Shown here: piece by piece, positions 45,529-54,258 of the stretch
Layout of the letters: every line of letters starts with the position of its first letter
Numbering within the stretch: the first letter of the stretch is position 1
From: CBDBKL01 sp965116215
Lineage (GTDB): Bacteria; Bdellovibrionota; Bdellovibrionia; Bdellovibrionales; JAKFYE01
Direction: 5' to 3'
NCBI GenBank assembly: GCA_965116215.1
Contig: OZ220494.1
Coordinates: 496,001 to 560,000 of the forward strand
Length of the DNA: 64,000 nucleotides
The notes under the pieces: model-generated
The model's database searches: none
What the model was told of the DNA's origin: nothing
Seen by the model: only the letters and a program-made list of their open reading frames with translations
Position numbers and translations under genes: made by a program

Positions 45529-46529
45529 ACTGTTAAATCTCCATAACTAAAAAGTCTGAACTCATTTTTAATAGACCATGTATAAACATCCATAACTCTT
45601 TCTTTCCCTGCAAAAGCCATGATCATAGCCAAAAGTGTAGATCTGGGCTGATGAAAGTTTGTCATTATACGATCGACAATTAAAAATTTATACCCTGGCT
45701 TTATAAACAGATTTGAAGTCCCCTTGTAAAAGTCATCTTGTATGGATAAAAGACCTTGAGCCTGTGATTCCAAAGCTCTGACTGCAGTTGTTCCCATAGC
45801 CCATATCTTTCCACCAGAAGCCTTAACATTTTCAATATTTTGCCAAGTTTTATGTGAAATACTCACCTCTTCAGAGTGCATTTCATGCTCCTCTAATATT
45901 TTAGATTTGATAGGTAAATATGTTCCAAACCCTATATGTAATGTGATCTCTTCCACTCCCTGACAAACAGATCCTAATTCTTTCAAATCTCTTTTTTTAA
46001 AATGTAAACTCGCTGTTGGAGCTGCAGAACTTCCTGAGAGTTTTGACCAAGACGTTTGATACCATTTTTTATCATCTTCAAGGCTTTTCCTTTGTTTTCG
46101 TAAATTTTGAATATATGGAGGTATTGGAATATCTCCATTTTGAATAAAAAAAAGTTCTGTCAATGGATGAGATGTCCTCACAACATGAGGATATCCTCTC
46201 TTTACCAATTCGAACTCCACCTCCCCGCATTTTAAAACCCACCCATTCTTCCATTTTTGAGAAGGACAAAGAACATTCCATAGCATAAGTGTTTTATCCA
46301 AAGGACTGACACAAAGGATCTCTAAATCTTCAATAAAAAGTCGCCTTTTTTCAACACGAGTATTATTCACAACAAGAAGATCTTTTTCATTAAATTCAGT
46401 CTTTAAATCTGAGAAATGAATTTCTGAAAATTTCCCTAGCTTTTCAGAAATCAAAACACGAGGAGGATATTTTGGTTTTAGAGCAACAAGATGATCTGGA
46501 AAAGTATAATCCAATTCAGAAAGTTTCAC
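45516..46529 (-). CDS. queA: S-adenosylmethionine:tRNA ribosyltransferase-isomerase QueA
   Basis: QueA turns preQ1-modified tRNA into epoxyqueuosine-tRNA using the ribosyl part of AdoMet. The 337-residue protein starts LSELDYTFPDHLVALKP and carries VVNNTRVEKRRL, AAPTASLHF, the family signature EEITLHIGFGTYLPIK, MGTTAVRALESQA and NFHQPRSTLLAMIMAFAG near the C-terminus. It is directly coupled to tgt. No preQ1 riboswitch was seen upstream. Instead an inverted repeat lies at 46612-46656. Confidence 0.96.
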   Translation of the reverse strand: MKLSELDYTFPDHLVALKPKYPPRVLISEKLGKFSEIHFSDLKTEFNEKDLLVVNNTRVEKRRLFIEDLEILCVSPLDKTLMLWNVLCPSQKWKNGWVLKCGEVEFELVKRGYPHVVRTSHPLTELFFIQNGDIPIPPYIQNLRKQRKSLEDDKKWYQTSWSKLSGSSAAPTASLHFKKRDLKELGSVCQGVEEITLHIGFGTYLPIKSKILEEHEMHSEEVSISHKTWQNIENVKASGGKIWAMGTTAVRALESQAQGLLSIQDDFYKGTSNLFIKPGYKFLIVDRIMTNFHQPRSTLLAMIMAFAGKERVMDVYTWSIKNEFRLFSYGDLTVWKI

Positions 46530-46611
46530 AAAAGCTTACCATTTTTAATGATTAACTTAGACACTCTTACAACATGGCTTTTTAAATAAATGTTTATACA
46601 ATAATACTTAG

Positions 46612-46656
46612 TTCTTAAAGTGAACAGCTATCTGTTTATCTACATTCACTTAAGAA
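46612..46656. repeat. Inverted repeat between slipin and queA
   Basis: TTCTTAAAGTGAA at 46612-46624 is mirrored by TTCACTTAAGAA at 46645-46656 with a one-base bulge and a 20-base loop, 12 pairs in total. It lies 44 bases after the slipin stop and about 80 bases before the queA start on the minus strand. No U-tract follows on the minus strand. It could stabilise the slipin-operon 3' end, act as a terminator needing other factors, or regulate queA. Confidence 0.45.
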
Positions 46657-46699
46657 GATTCTATTTTTTACACCTATTTGAAACACCTTAAACATTTCA

Positions 46700-47479
46700 T
46701 CAAGTTTCTAATGTCGCCTTTATTTTTTCTCTACTGACTTCATTGGAAAAAGGTTTTAACATATCAATAGGCATAGGAAAAACAATAGTTGATGTCTTAT
46801 CTCCTGCCACTTCTTGCAGTGCTTGTAAATAAGCTAATTGTAAAGCCGAAGGTGAACTGGCTAATGTATTAGAAGCTTCAGCTAATCTAGAAGCTCTTTG
46901 CAATTCACCATCTGCACTGATCACCTTAGCTCGCCTTTCCCTTTCTGCTTCAGCTTCCTTAGCCATAGCTCTTTGCATTTCCTTGGGAAGGTCAATGTGC
47001 TTTACTTCCACCATGCTGACCTTAATACCCCATGGCTCTGTTTGACTATCTAAGATTTCTTGTAACTTATGATTTATAGAGTCACGATTGGTTAAAAGTT
47101 CATCCAAAGGAAACTGCCCAAGAACTGAACGCAAAGTCGTCTGCGCTAGTTGACTTGTTGCAAAGTAGTAATCTTCAATTTGAATAACAGATTTATCAGC
47201 CTCTAAGACTCGAAAATAAATAACAGCGTTCACCTTCAAGCTCACATTGTCTTTAGTAATAATATCCTGAGGTTGAATATCCATAGTGATGGTTCTCATT
47301 CCTATTTTTATCATTTTATCAAAGTAAGGAATGAGAATAATTAAACCAGGCCCCTTAATTCCAATTAATCTACCCAGTCTAAAAACAACCCCTCTCTCAT
47401 ATTCCGTGAGAATACGAATAGAGGACCCTAGAATACTTAACCCAATAATTCCAAAAAGAATCCATGATGCCATAGTCAT
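46700..47479 (-). CDS. SPFH/Band 7 membrane protein, slipin/stomatin family
   Basis: A 259-residue slipin: an N-terminal hairpin helix, then the SPFH domain (IRILTEYERGVVFRLGRL, GPGLIILIPYFDKMIKI, TMDIQPQDIITKDNVSLKV), coiled-coil with AMAKEAEAERERRAKVISADGE, and the family ending KTSTIVFPMPIDML. Slipins form membrane microdomain scaffolds and are usually encoded with an NfeD-type protein, as here (22 bases downstream of nfeD). The start at 47479 follows AAGGAG. A second ATG two codons on is possible. Confidence 0.93.
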   Translation of the reverse strand: MTMASWILFGIIGLSILGSSIRILTEYERGVVFRLGRLIGIKGPGLIILIPYFDKMIKIGMRTITMDIQPQDIITKDNVSLKVNAVIYFRVLEADKSVIQIEDYYFATSQLAQTTLRSVLGQFPLDELLTNRDSINHKLQEILDSQTEPWGIKVSMVEVKHIDLPKEMQRAMAKEAEAERERRAKVISADGELQRASRLAEASNTLASSPSALQLAYLQALQEVAGDKTSTIVFPMPIDMLKPFSNEVSREKIKATLET

Positions 47480-47501
47480 ATTTATAACTCCTTATTTGAC
47501 G

Positions 47502-48800
47502 TTAAACTTTTTCTACCATTAATTTTAAACCCTGAACAGCTTTAATTTTCACTTTATCCCCTACTTTGACCTTAACATTTGACTCAAATTTCCAAATTTC
47601 ACCAAACACTTGCAAAGTTCCAATATTATTTTTAGTCACCGATTCCACCTCCACAATAACGTTGTATAAGTCAGCCTTACCTGTCAGTTTCTTTCTCCTC
47701 TGTGCCTTTACAGCCAATTTGCCTATGAACATAACCAGTAAACCCAATAAAACAGCTGTCGGAATCAACATTTCTAAAGGGATTTCATAACCCGTAACGT
47801 CTATATCATACAAAAGAGTCCCTCCCACAATAATAAAACCAATTCCCATCAAACCTAAAAGTCCAAAAAGCGGTAAAAAGACCTCAGCAACAATAAGAGC
47901 AATACCTAATAAAATTAAAGCGAAAGCTCCCCAATTAATCTCAAGCATATAAAAATTAGCTAAAGAAAACAGTATACCGATAACACCTAAGGCTCCTGGA
48001 ACAATAAGACCCGGATGAGTGAATTCAAAATATAAAAGAGCTAAACTACCCATAAATAAGAGATATGTATTTTGAGGATTAATCACAATGTCTGGAGGTG
48101 TAAATAAAATCATTTGATCTCCAGTTTGTACCTTTGTTGTCCTTCCTTGTGATAATTTGACTTCTCTCCCATTTGCAAAATTCAAAAAGTCCTCAACACG
48201 TTCAACAAGTACATCAATAGCACCAATTTTTGCAGCCTCTTTAGCACTGATTGACCTAGCTGTCTTAACAATATCCCTACTAAATTGTTGATTACGTCCC
48301 CTAAACTGAGTCAAGCTTTCAAGCCAACTGATAGTATCATTGACCACTTTCCGTCTCAGATCTTCTGACATATCTTTACCAGTACCTAAAACTGGTGTAG
48401 CCGCTCCAATATTAGTCGCCAGAATAGCTCCAGAAACATGACAGGCTTGTAGTATAATGGCTCCAGCACTTCCTGCCTGTCCCCCTGCTGGAGCCACCAA
48501 ACACAAAACAGGAATCTCTGAATTCATTATAACTTCAACAATTTTTCGCGTCATGCTAAGGTCTCCACCTGGAGTGTTAATTTCTAATAATAAGGCAGAA
48601 CAGTGATCTTCCTTCGTATTTTTCTCTATACCCTTTTTAAGATAACGAAGGACTGGACTCATAATAGGGCCACTCATTTTAAAATTCATTGTACAACCGG
48701 AAGCAGATCCTATTTGAATATTTTCATTTGAATAAGCGACTCGGAGAAAAAACAAAGCTACTAATGCGCATATTATAAGTTTTATAGCTTTCCAACCCAT
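47502..48800 (-). CDS. NfeD1b-type membrane-bound ClpP-class serine protease
   Basis: A 432-residue NfeD protein: signal-type N-terminus, a ClpP-class serine protease domain (LLLEINTPGGDLSMTRKIVE, then PAGGQAGSAGAIILQACHV with the predicted nucleophile in the GSAGA loop, and TNIGAATPV), four to five central membrane helices and a C-terminal OB-fold NfeD domain (IGTLQVFGEIWKFESNVKVKVGDKV). Members of this type cut the C-terminus of partner slipins in archaea. The slipin gene downstream is the natural partner. Its start overlaps the 133-residue upstream gene by 19 bases. Confidence 0.93.
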   Translation of the reverse strand: MGWKAIKLIICALVALFFLRVAYSNENIQIGSASGCTMNFKMSGPIMSPVLRYLKKGIEKNTKEDHCSALLLEINTPGGDLSMTRKIVEVIMNSEIPVLCLVAPAGGQAGSAGAIILQACHVSGAILATNIGAATPVLGTGKDMSEDLRRKVVNDTISWLESLTQFRGRNQQFSRDIVKTARSISAKEAAKIGAIDVLVERVEDFLNFANGREVKLSQGRTTKVQTGDQMILFTPPDIVINPQNTYLLFMGSLALLYFEFTHPGLIVPGALGVIGILFSLANFYMLEINWGAFALILLGIALIVAEVFLPLFGLLGLMGIGFIIVGGTLLYDIDVTGYEIPLEMLIPTAVLLGLLVMFIGKLAVKAQRRKKLTGKADLYNVIVEVESVTKNNIGTLQVFGEIWKFESNVKVKVGDKVKIKAVQGLKLMVEKV

Positions 48801-49183
48801 TCCATAACCTCCCTCAAGTCAGCCCACGTCTGTTTCTTATACTTAGGATTCAGAAGCAAATCATTTGGACCATATGTCAACATACTCCATTTCTTAAAAC
48901 AAGCTCTCTCATATTCTTTTTTACAAAAAAATACATAGACTTCCGATAAAGATCCATCATACTCATATGAAATCTTCCATTCTTTATCACTTAAACGCAT
49001 AGCTTCTACCATTTTCTGGAAAAGATGTCTGGAGTCCTCAGAGACAAAGCCATCCCTACCCAGAATAAATAATATTAAGGGTTTTATTTTCTTCTGAACA
49101 TCTTTCGATGCTCCCCTACTTAAAACTATAGAGTGTAAACCCAAAACATCCTTAAAATATCTACTAAGAATAGCTTTCCTCAA
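48782..49183 (-). CDS. Hypothetical protein coupled to nfeD
   Basis: A 133-residue protein (starting MRKAILSRYFKDVLGL and ending WADLREVMEWVGKL) of unknown family. The part LILFILGRDGFVSEDSRHLFQKMVEAMRL, a hydrophobic strand followed by a helix, and VYVFFCKKEYE, NDLLLNPKYKKQTW suggest a compact alpha/beta fold. The pattern faintly recalls HolD-like clamp-loader psi or uracil-DNA-glycosylase-like folds, which I cannot confirm. It overlaps nfeD by 19 bases and probably heads the nfeD-slipin transcript. Confidence 0.6.
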   Translation of the reverse strand: MRKAILSRYFKDVLGLHSIVLSRGASKDVQKKIKPLILFILGRDGFVSEDSRHLFQKMVEAMRLSDKEWKISYEYDGSLSEVYVFFCKKEYERACFKKWSMLTYGPNDLLLNPKYKKQTWADLREVMEWVGKL

Positions 49184-49223
49184 AATCTATACCCCTTACA
49201 AGTCAATTATTATTTATAATTAT

Positions 49224-49289
49224 TGAAGACTATTATAATAGCAAAGAAAAAACTCACAAAAAGAACCTTCTCTTGCTAAATAGTCTTCA
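49224..49289. promoter_or_regulatory. Long inverted repeat in divergent rarD region
   Basis: TGAAGACTATTATAATAGCAA (49224-49244) and TTGCTAAATAGTCTTCA (49273-49289) match as inverted arms: an outer perfect 11-base stem TGAAGACTATT/AATAGTCTTCA and an inner TAGCAA/TTGCTA once a four-base insertion is allowed, with a ~28-base loop. It lies in the 176-base gap between the minus-strand 133-residue gene and rarD (+), so an operator or structured leader is plausible. Confidence 0.45.
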
Positions 49290-49359
49290 TTCCCAAAAGA
49301 TATATAATTCCATATAATATAACTTTATAACTCCAAAATGATTATATTTTTAGAGGAGA

Positions 49360-50265
49360 ATGATGAGTGAAGTAAACATTGGCAGAATTTATGCTCTTTT
49401 AGCGTTCTTTGCATGGGGTGTACTTCCTTTATATTGGAAAACACTCATTTCTATTCCCTCTGAGGAAATTCTTTTACATAGAATATTCTGGTCTTTTATT
49501 TTTATGTTTTTACTCCTTTATCATAGAAAACGCTTTCCAGAATTCAAACGCCACCTTCATCATCCAAAAGTATTAATAATCAGCATAATTTGTGGACTTC
49601 TTATGACAGGAAATTGGGGGCTTTATATATGGGCAGTCAATAGTGGTTACGTCCTTGAAACAAGCTTAGGTTATTTTATTAGCCCATTAATTTATATTTT
49701 TATGGGTATGTTTTTTTTAAAAGAAAAACTCAGAAAATTTCAAAAGATTGCAGTAGGAATCACATTTTTTGCTGTTACTCTAGTCACCATCCAATTTAAA
49801 AGTTTTCCTTGGATCGCCCTGACATTAGCCTTCACATTTACAACTTATGGACTTCTTAGGAAAAAAGCACCCGTTGATTCCCTAATGGGTTTAACATTAG
49901 AAACTTTATTTGTCGCTCCATTAACTATTATAGCCTTTGGTTATCTTATTAACACAGGCCAATCTTTAACCTTCACTTCTAGTTTTGGCACTCAATTACT
50001 ACTTATCGGAGCAGGACTTGCTACGGGACTACCCCTTCTTTGGTTTTCTCATGGAGCCAAGAGATTACCACTAAGTACCATTGGTCTTTTCCAATATATT
50101 GCCCCCACACTACAGTTCTTAAGTGCTATCCTACTCTTTAATGAAGATTTTTCCAAAAGTCATAAAATGTCATTTGGATTTATTTGGTTAGCTCTCATAA
50201 TATATACTATAGATATGATTCAATTTGAAATTAAAAAAAGAAATGCAAGAAAAAATAGATTGTAA
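49360..50265 (+). CDS. rarD: RarD-type EamA transporter
   Basis: A 301-residue inner-membrane protein with ten predicted helices in two EamA halves. RarD-specific segments are GRIYALLAFFAWGVLPLYWK, EILLHRIFWSFIFM, GNWGLYIWAVNSGYVLETSLGYFISPL and STIGLFQYIAPTLQFLSAI. RarD proteins are drug/metabolite-superfamily exporters with poorly defined substrates (chloramphenicol sensitivity in Pseudomonas). The start has a good SD (AGAGGAG). The second ATG one codon later fits the spacing equally well. A lone plus-strand gene between minus-strand operons. Confidence 0.92.
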   Translation: MMSEVNIGRIYALLAFFAWGVLPLYWKTLISIPSEEILLHRIFWSFIFMFLLLYHRKRFPEFKRHLHHPKVLIISIICGLLMTGNWGLYIWAVNSGYVLETSLGYFISPLIYIFMGMFFLKEKLRKFQKIAVGITFFAVTLVTIQFKSFPWIALTLAFTFTTYGLLRKKAPVDSLMGLTLETLFVAPLTIIAFGYLINTGQSLTFTSSFGTQLLLIGAGLATGLPLLWFSHGAKRLPLSTIGLFQYIAPTLQFLSAILLFNEDFSKSHKMSFGFIWLALIIYTIDMIQFEIKKRNARKNRL

Positions 50266-50287
50266 CAATAATCATCATTTTCTAGAC

Positions 50288-52207
50288 TCATCCATTTAAT
50301 TGAAAGAGTATACGTTCAGCAAGGATTTTGTTAAAACCAGATATTTCAGAAATTTCATCTACTGAACTGGATTTAATAGCTTCTATAGAAGAAAATTTTT
50401 TTAAAAGTTTACGCTTACGATTTTTTCCAAGACCGATTACTGAATCTAAAAGGCTTTCCAAACTGGAAGAATGTCTTAATTTTCTATGGTACGAAAGAGC
50501 AAACCTATGAGCCTCATCACGTATCCCCACAAGTATGTGCATAGCTTCTGTATTGGAGGGAAGAGTAATAGGATTAACTCTTCCCGGCAAAAAAACTCTT
50601 TCCTTAGATTTTTTCACCTCTGAATGCTTAAAGTCTCCTATAATTCTAGATTTGGCAAGACTTGCAACAGGGATATCTTCTCGCTTTAAATCTTTTAAAA
50701 CTTTCATCACTTTATTCAGTTGTCCTTTACCACCATCAATAAGTATTAAATGAGGATCATCATATTCATTATGATGAAGTCTCCGTATTAAGACCTCTTT
50801 CATTGATGCAAAATCGTCATTTCCTTTTACAGTTCTTATTTTATATCTGCGATAATGTTCTTTAGAAGCTACCCCCTCTTCAAACACAACTTGACTAGCT
50901 ACGGTTTCTTGGCCTTGAAAATGTGATATATCATAACACTCAATTCTTAAAGGTAACTTTGGTAATTTAAGTTTCTCTTTTATTATCCTAAGACCTTGTC
51001 TCTTTATATTTATTTTTTGAACATATTCTTTAAAATGTCCTTGTGCATTTTTATCTGCTATTTCTAATAAACTTTGACCTTGTCTATCTGTTGGAAATTT
51101 GACCTTAACAGAACGTTCAGAGCGTTCCAAAAGAACTCTTTCAAAAAGTTTTTTTAAATTCTCTGATAAATCTAAAGGTATCAAAATTTCATCTGGTACA
51201 AAGTTATCAAGATAATATTGATTTAGAAAATTAATAAGCAGATCAGATTGCTCATTAACTTTATTAAAATAGACTTTAGATAAAAAATGAGCCCTTGATC
51301 CAATCATGCGTCCTTTTCTAATATGAAGCATTTCAAAAAGGGTTCCTCGATCATCAGTACAAAAATTGACAACATCTTGATTTATACTTACCCTATGACT
51401 GACCACTGACTGTTTTTCAAGAACCTGTTTTACAGAATACAAACTATCTCTTAGCTTTGCAGCAGCTTCAAAACGCTCTTCCCTAGAAGCTATATCCATT
51501 TCTTTTTTTAGTTTTTTTATCAACGATTTATTATTTCCTCTTAAAAATTCTAAGGCACCTTTAATATCATGAGCATATTCTTGTGCACTCACTAAATGAA
51601 CACATGGAGCCTTACATCTTCCTATCTGATAAGTTATACATGGACGCTTTCTAGAATTCATAAAGGCATCTGTACAATCACGAATTTTAAACATCTGATT
51701 TAAAAAACGAATTGTCTCTCTAACAATCCAACCACTTGAAAAAGGACCAAAATAAAGTGATCCATCCTTAAAAACTCTTCGACTTAAATAAATACGAGGA
51801 AAAGAATCAGATAAACTAACACGAATATAAGGATAGGCTTTGTCATCCTTTAATCGAATATTGTAACGTGGTTTATACTTTTTTATTAAAGATGCCTCAA
51901 CTAAAAAAGCCTCCACTTCTGTCTTTGTAACAATATATTCAATACTATGAATATGCTTAACCAAAAATATAGTCTTTGGACTATCTAAATTTTTACCTAA
52001 ATATGTTCTAACTCTTGATTTAATATTTTTAGCTTTTCCAACATAAATGATTTTATTACTACTATTCTTCATTATATAAACACCAGGATCATTAGGAAAT
52101 TTTTTGGTTTCTAATTTAAGTCGGTCAATAACTGAGACGTCTTGGTTAGAATTTTTATCCTGAATAATTAACGAAGAACTATTATGACTTTGATCTTTTG
52201 ATATCAT
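50288..52207 (-). CDS. uvrC: UvrABC system protein C
   Basis: UvrC makes both incisions in nucleotide excision repair. The 639-residue protein has a GIY-YIG domain (PGVY at 41-44 and IYVG at 54-57), a cysteine-rich part (CPTYQIGRCKAPC-like: CITYQIGRCKAPC), a UVR motif, a RNase H-like endonuclease domain (CYDISHFQGQETVASQVVFE) and C-terminal HhH motifs (DSVIGLGKNRKRKLLKKF). An N-terminal extension of about 27 residues precedes the usual start. ATGA overlap with uvrB couples translation. Confidence 0.95.
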   Translation of the reverse strand: MISKDQSHNSSSLIIQDKNSNQDVSVIDRLKLETKKFPNDPGVYIMKNSSNKIIYVGKAKNIKSRVRTYLGKNLDSPKTIFLVKHIHSIEYIVTKTEVEAFLVEASLIKKYKPRYNIRLKDDKAYPYIRVSLSDSFPRIYLSRRVFKDGSLYFGPFSSGWIVRETIRFLNQMFKIRDCTDAFMNSRKRPCITYQIGRCKAPCVHLVSAQEYAHDIKGALEFLRGNNKSLIKKLKKEMDIASREERFEAAAKLRDSLYSVKQVLEKQSVVSHRVSINQDVVNFCTDDRGTLFEMLHIRKGRMIGSRAHFLSKVYFNKVNEQSDLLINFLNQYYLDNFVPDEILIPLDLSENLKKLFERVLLERSERSVKVKFPTDRQGQSLLEIADKNAQGHFKEYVQKINIKRQGLRIIKEKLKLPKLPLRIECYDISHFQGQETVASQVVFEEGVASKEHYRRYKIRTVKGNDDFASMKEVLIRRLHHNEYDDPHLILIDGGKGQLNKVMKVLKDLKREDIPVASLAKSRIIGDFKHSEVKKSKERVFLPGRVNPITLPSNTEAMHILVGIRDEAHRFALSYHRKLRHSSSLESLLDSVIGLGKNRKRKLLKKFSSIEAIKSSSVDEISEISGFNKILAERILFQLNG

Positions 52208-54258
52208 TCGTTTTTTACCTTTTTTATAAACTCTTCCCCTCCTAAACTTTCAAGTTCTAACATTTCCCATCTTTTAATCTCATCACGTATTTTTACGGCT
52301 TCTTCAAATTCTAAATTTTCAGCATGTAACTTCATTTTCTTCTTTAAACTTTTAATTTTCTTATGTAATATCTTTGGTTTTCCTATTAAAAATTTTAACT
52401 CATTATCTCCTCTTTTTTTTATGTTTTCATTTGAAGATAAAGATACTATCTCATCTAAACCTTCTTGGATACGCTTAGTTATCGTTTGAGGTGTAATTCC
52501 ATATTTTTTATTATGATCTGACTGAATCTTACGTCGCCTTTCTGTCTCTTGAAGAGCTTTTTTAATAGAATGTGTTTCGATATCAGCATAAAGTATCACT
52601 TGCCCATTTTGATTTCTAGCAGCTCGCCCTATAGTTTGAATTAATGAACGCTCTGAACGTAAAAAACCTTCCTTATCAGCATCTGTTATGGCTACAAGAC
52701 TCACTTCTGGAATATCTAAACCTTCTCGTAATAGATTAATACCTATTAAAACATCAAATAAACCCAATCGTAAATCCTTAATAATTTGAGTCCTCTCAAC
52801 TGTTTTTAAATCACTATGTAAATAACGCACTTTCAAACCAAGGGTTTCCAAATACTCCGTTAAATCTTCTGCACTCTTTTTCGTTAAAGTTGTAATTAAG
52901 GCACGTTCTTTTCTCTGTATTACTATTTTTAACTCTTTAACCAAATCATCAACCTGATATGCAGCTGGTTTTATTTTTATTATTGGATCAACTAAACCTG
53001 TCGGACGTATAATTTGTTCCACTACTAAACCTTTAGATTTATCCAATTCATAAGTTCCTGGAGTTGCTGAAACATATATGGCTTTGTCTATACAATTTTC
53101 AAATTCTTGAAAGTTTAATGGTCGATTATCTAAAGCTGATGGCAGTCTAAAACCATGCTCAACTAAAGTGAGTTTACGTGCACGATCTCCTCTATACATA
53201 GCTCCAATTTGTGGAATTGTAATATGGCTTTCATCAACAATACATAAAAAATCCCTAGGGAAATACTCCAGCAAAGTAGGTGGTGGCTGGCCTGCAGTAC
53301 GTCCTGAAAAATGTCTCGAATAATTTTCTATTCCATGACAAAAGCCAAGTTCTTCCATCATTTCAATATCATAATACGTTCTTTGTTCTATTCTTTGGGC
53401 TTCAAGAATCTTCATATTTTTTTTTTGGTCGGTAATATACTCCTGTAATTCTTTTCGAATTGTCTGAATAGATTTCTTCATTCTCTCTTCTGTATTAGCA
53501 TAATGGCTCCCTGGATATATACCTATAGTATCCATCTCACTAAGAATAACTCCCCTAATTGGATCAACCCATGACATACGATCAATAAAATCACCAAAAA
53601 ACTCTACCCGTATAGATCGTTCTTCTTCATAAGGTGGATGAATTTCAACTGTATCTCCTCTTACTCTAAAGCTCCCTCGACTAAAATCAATATCATTACG
53701 TGTATATAAAACACGAACTAATTCAGAGATAAGATGCTCTCTTTTTAGTTCATCATTCACTCGTAAATGAATCATCATTCCTTCATAGGCTTCAGGACTT
53801 CCTAAACCATAAATACAAGATACACTACTTACAATTAAAACATCATTACGATCAAAAAGTGACCTTGTGGCTGAATGTCTCATACGATCAATTTGATCAT
53901 TTATTGCAGAGTCTTTTTCTATAAATGTATTTGTTGAAGGAATATAGGCTTCTGGTTGATAGTAATCATAATAACTTACAAAATACTCAACAGCATTTTC
54001 TGGAAACAAGTCCTTAAATTCTTGAAAAAGCTGAGCAGCAAGTGTCTTATTAGGAGCCAACACAAGAGTCGGTTCATTCAACTTTTCAATAATATGCGCC
54101 ATAGTAAATGTTTTCCCTGAACCAGTTACGCCTAAAAGGACTTGGTTTTTCGCATGAGAATCAAAATTTTCTATTAATTCAGAGATTGCTTTTGGCTGAT
54201 CTCCAGAGGGTCGAAATTTAGAATAGATTTTAAACTTTCCTACTTTTTCACTTCCCAT
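52204..54258 (-). CDS. uvrB: UvrABC system protein B
   Basis: The damage-verification helicase of nucleotide excision repair, 684 residues. Walker A GVTGSGKT at 43-50, the beta-hairpin region YFVSYYDYYQPEAYIP, CIVDESHITIPQIGAMYRGD, the helicase motif VRYLHSDLKTVERTQII, and REGLDIPEVSLVAITDADKEGF with the QTIGRAARN motif. A UVR domain closes the protein (HAENLEFEEAVKIRDEIKRWE). It overlaps cysS by 19 bases and sits upstream of uvrC. Confidence 0.97.
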   Translation of the reverse strand: MGSEKVGKFKIYSKFRPSGDQPKAISELIENFDSHAKNQVLLGVTGSGKTFTMAHIIEKLNEPTLVLAPNKTLAAQLFQEFKDLFPENAVEYFVSYYDYYQPEAYIPSTNTFIEKDSAINDQIDRMRHSATRSLFDRNDVLIVSSVSCIYGLGSPEAYEGMMIHLRVNDELKREHLISELVRVLYTRNDIDFSRGSFRVRGDTVEIHPPYEEERSIRVEFFGDFIDRMSWVDPIRGVILSEMDTIGIYPGSHYANTEERMKKSIQTIRKELQEYITDQKKNMKILEAQRIEQRTYYDIEMMEELGFCHGIENYSRHFSGRTAGQPPPTLLEYFPRDFLCIVDESHITIPQIGAMYRGDRARKLTLVEHGFRLPSALDNRPLNFQEFENCIDKAIYVSATPGTYELDKSKGLVVEQIIRPTGLVDPIIKIKPAAYQVDDLVKELKIVIQRKERALITTLTKKSAEDLTEYLETLGLKVRYLHSDLKTVERTQIIKDLRLGLFDVLIGINLLREGLDIPEVSLVAITDADKEGFLRSERSLIQTIGRAARNQNGQVILYADIETHSIKKALQETERRRKIQSDHNKKYGITPQTITKRIQEGLDEIVSLSSNENIKKRGDNELKFLIGKPKILHKKIKSLKKKMKLHAENLEFEEAVKIRDEIKRWEMLELESLGGEEFIKKVKNE

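Noticed and set aside
46530..46699. Possible preQ1 riboswitch upstream of queA
   Set aside because: The inverted repeat there does not show the compact preQ1 pseudoknot pattern and lies far from queA.
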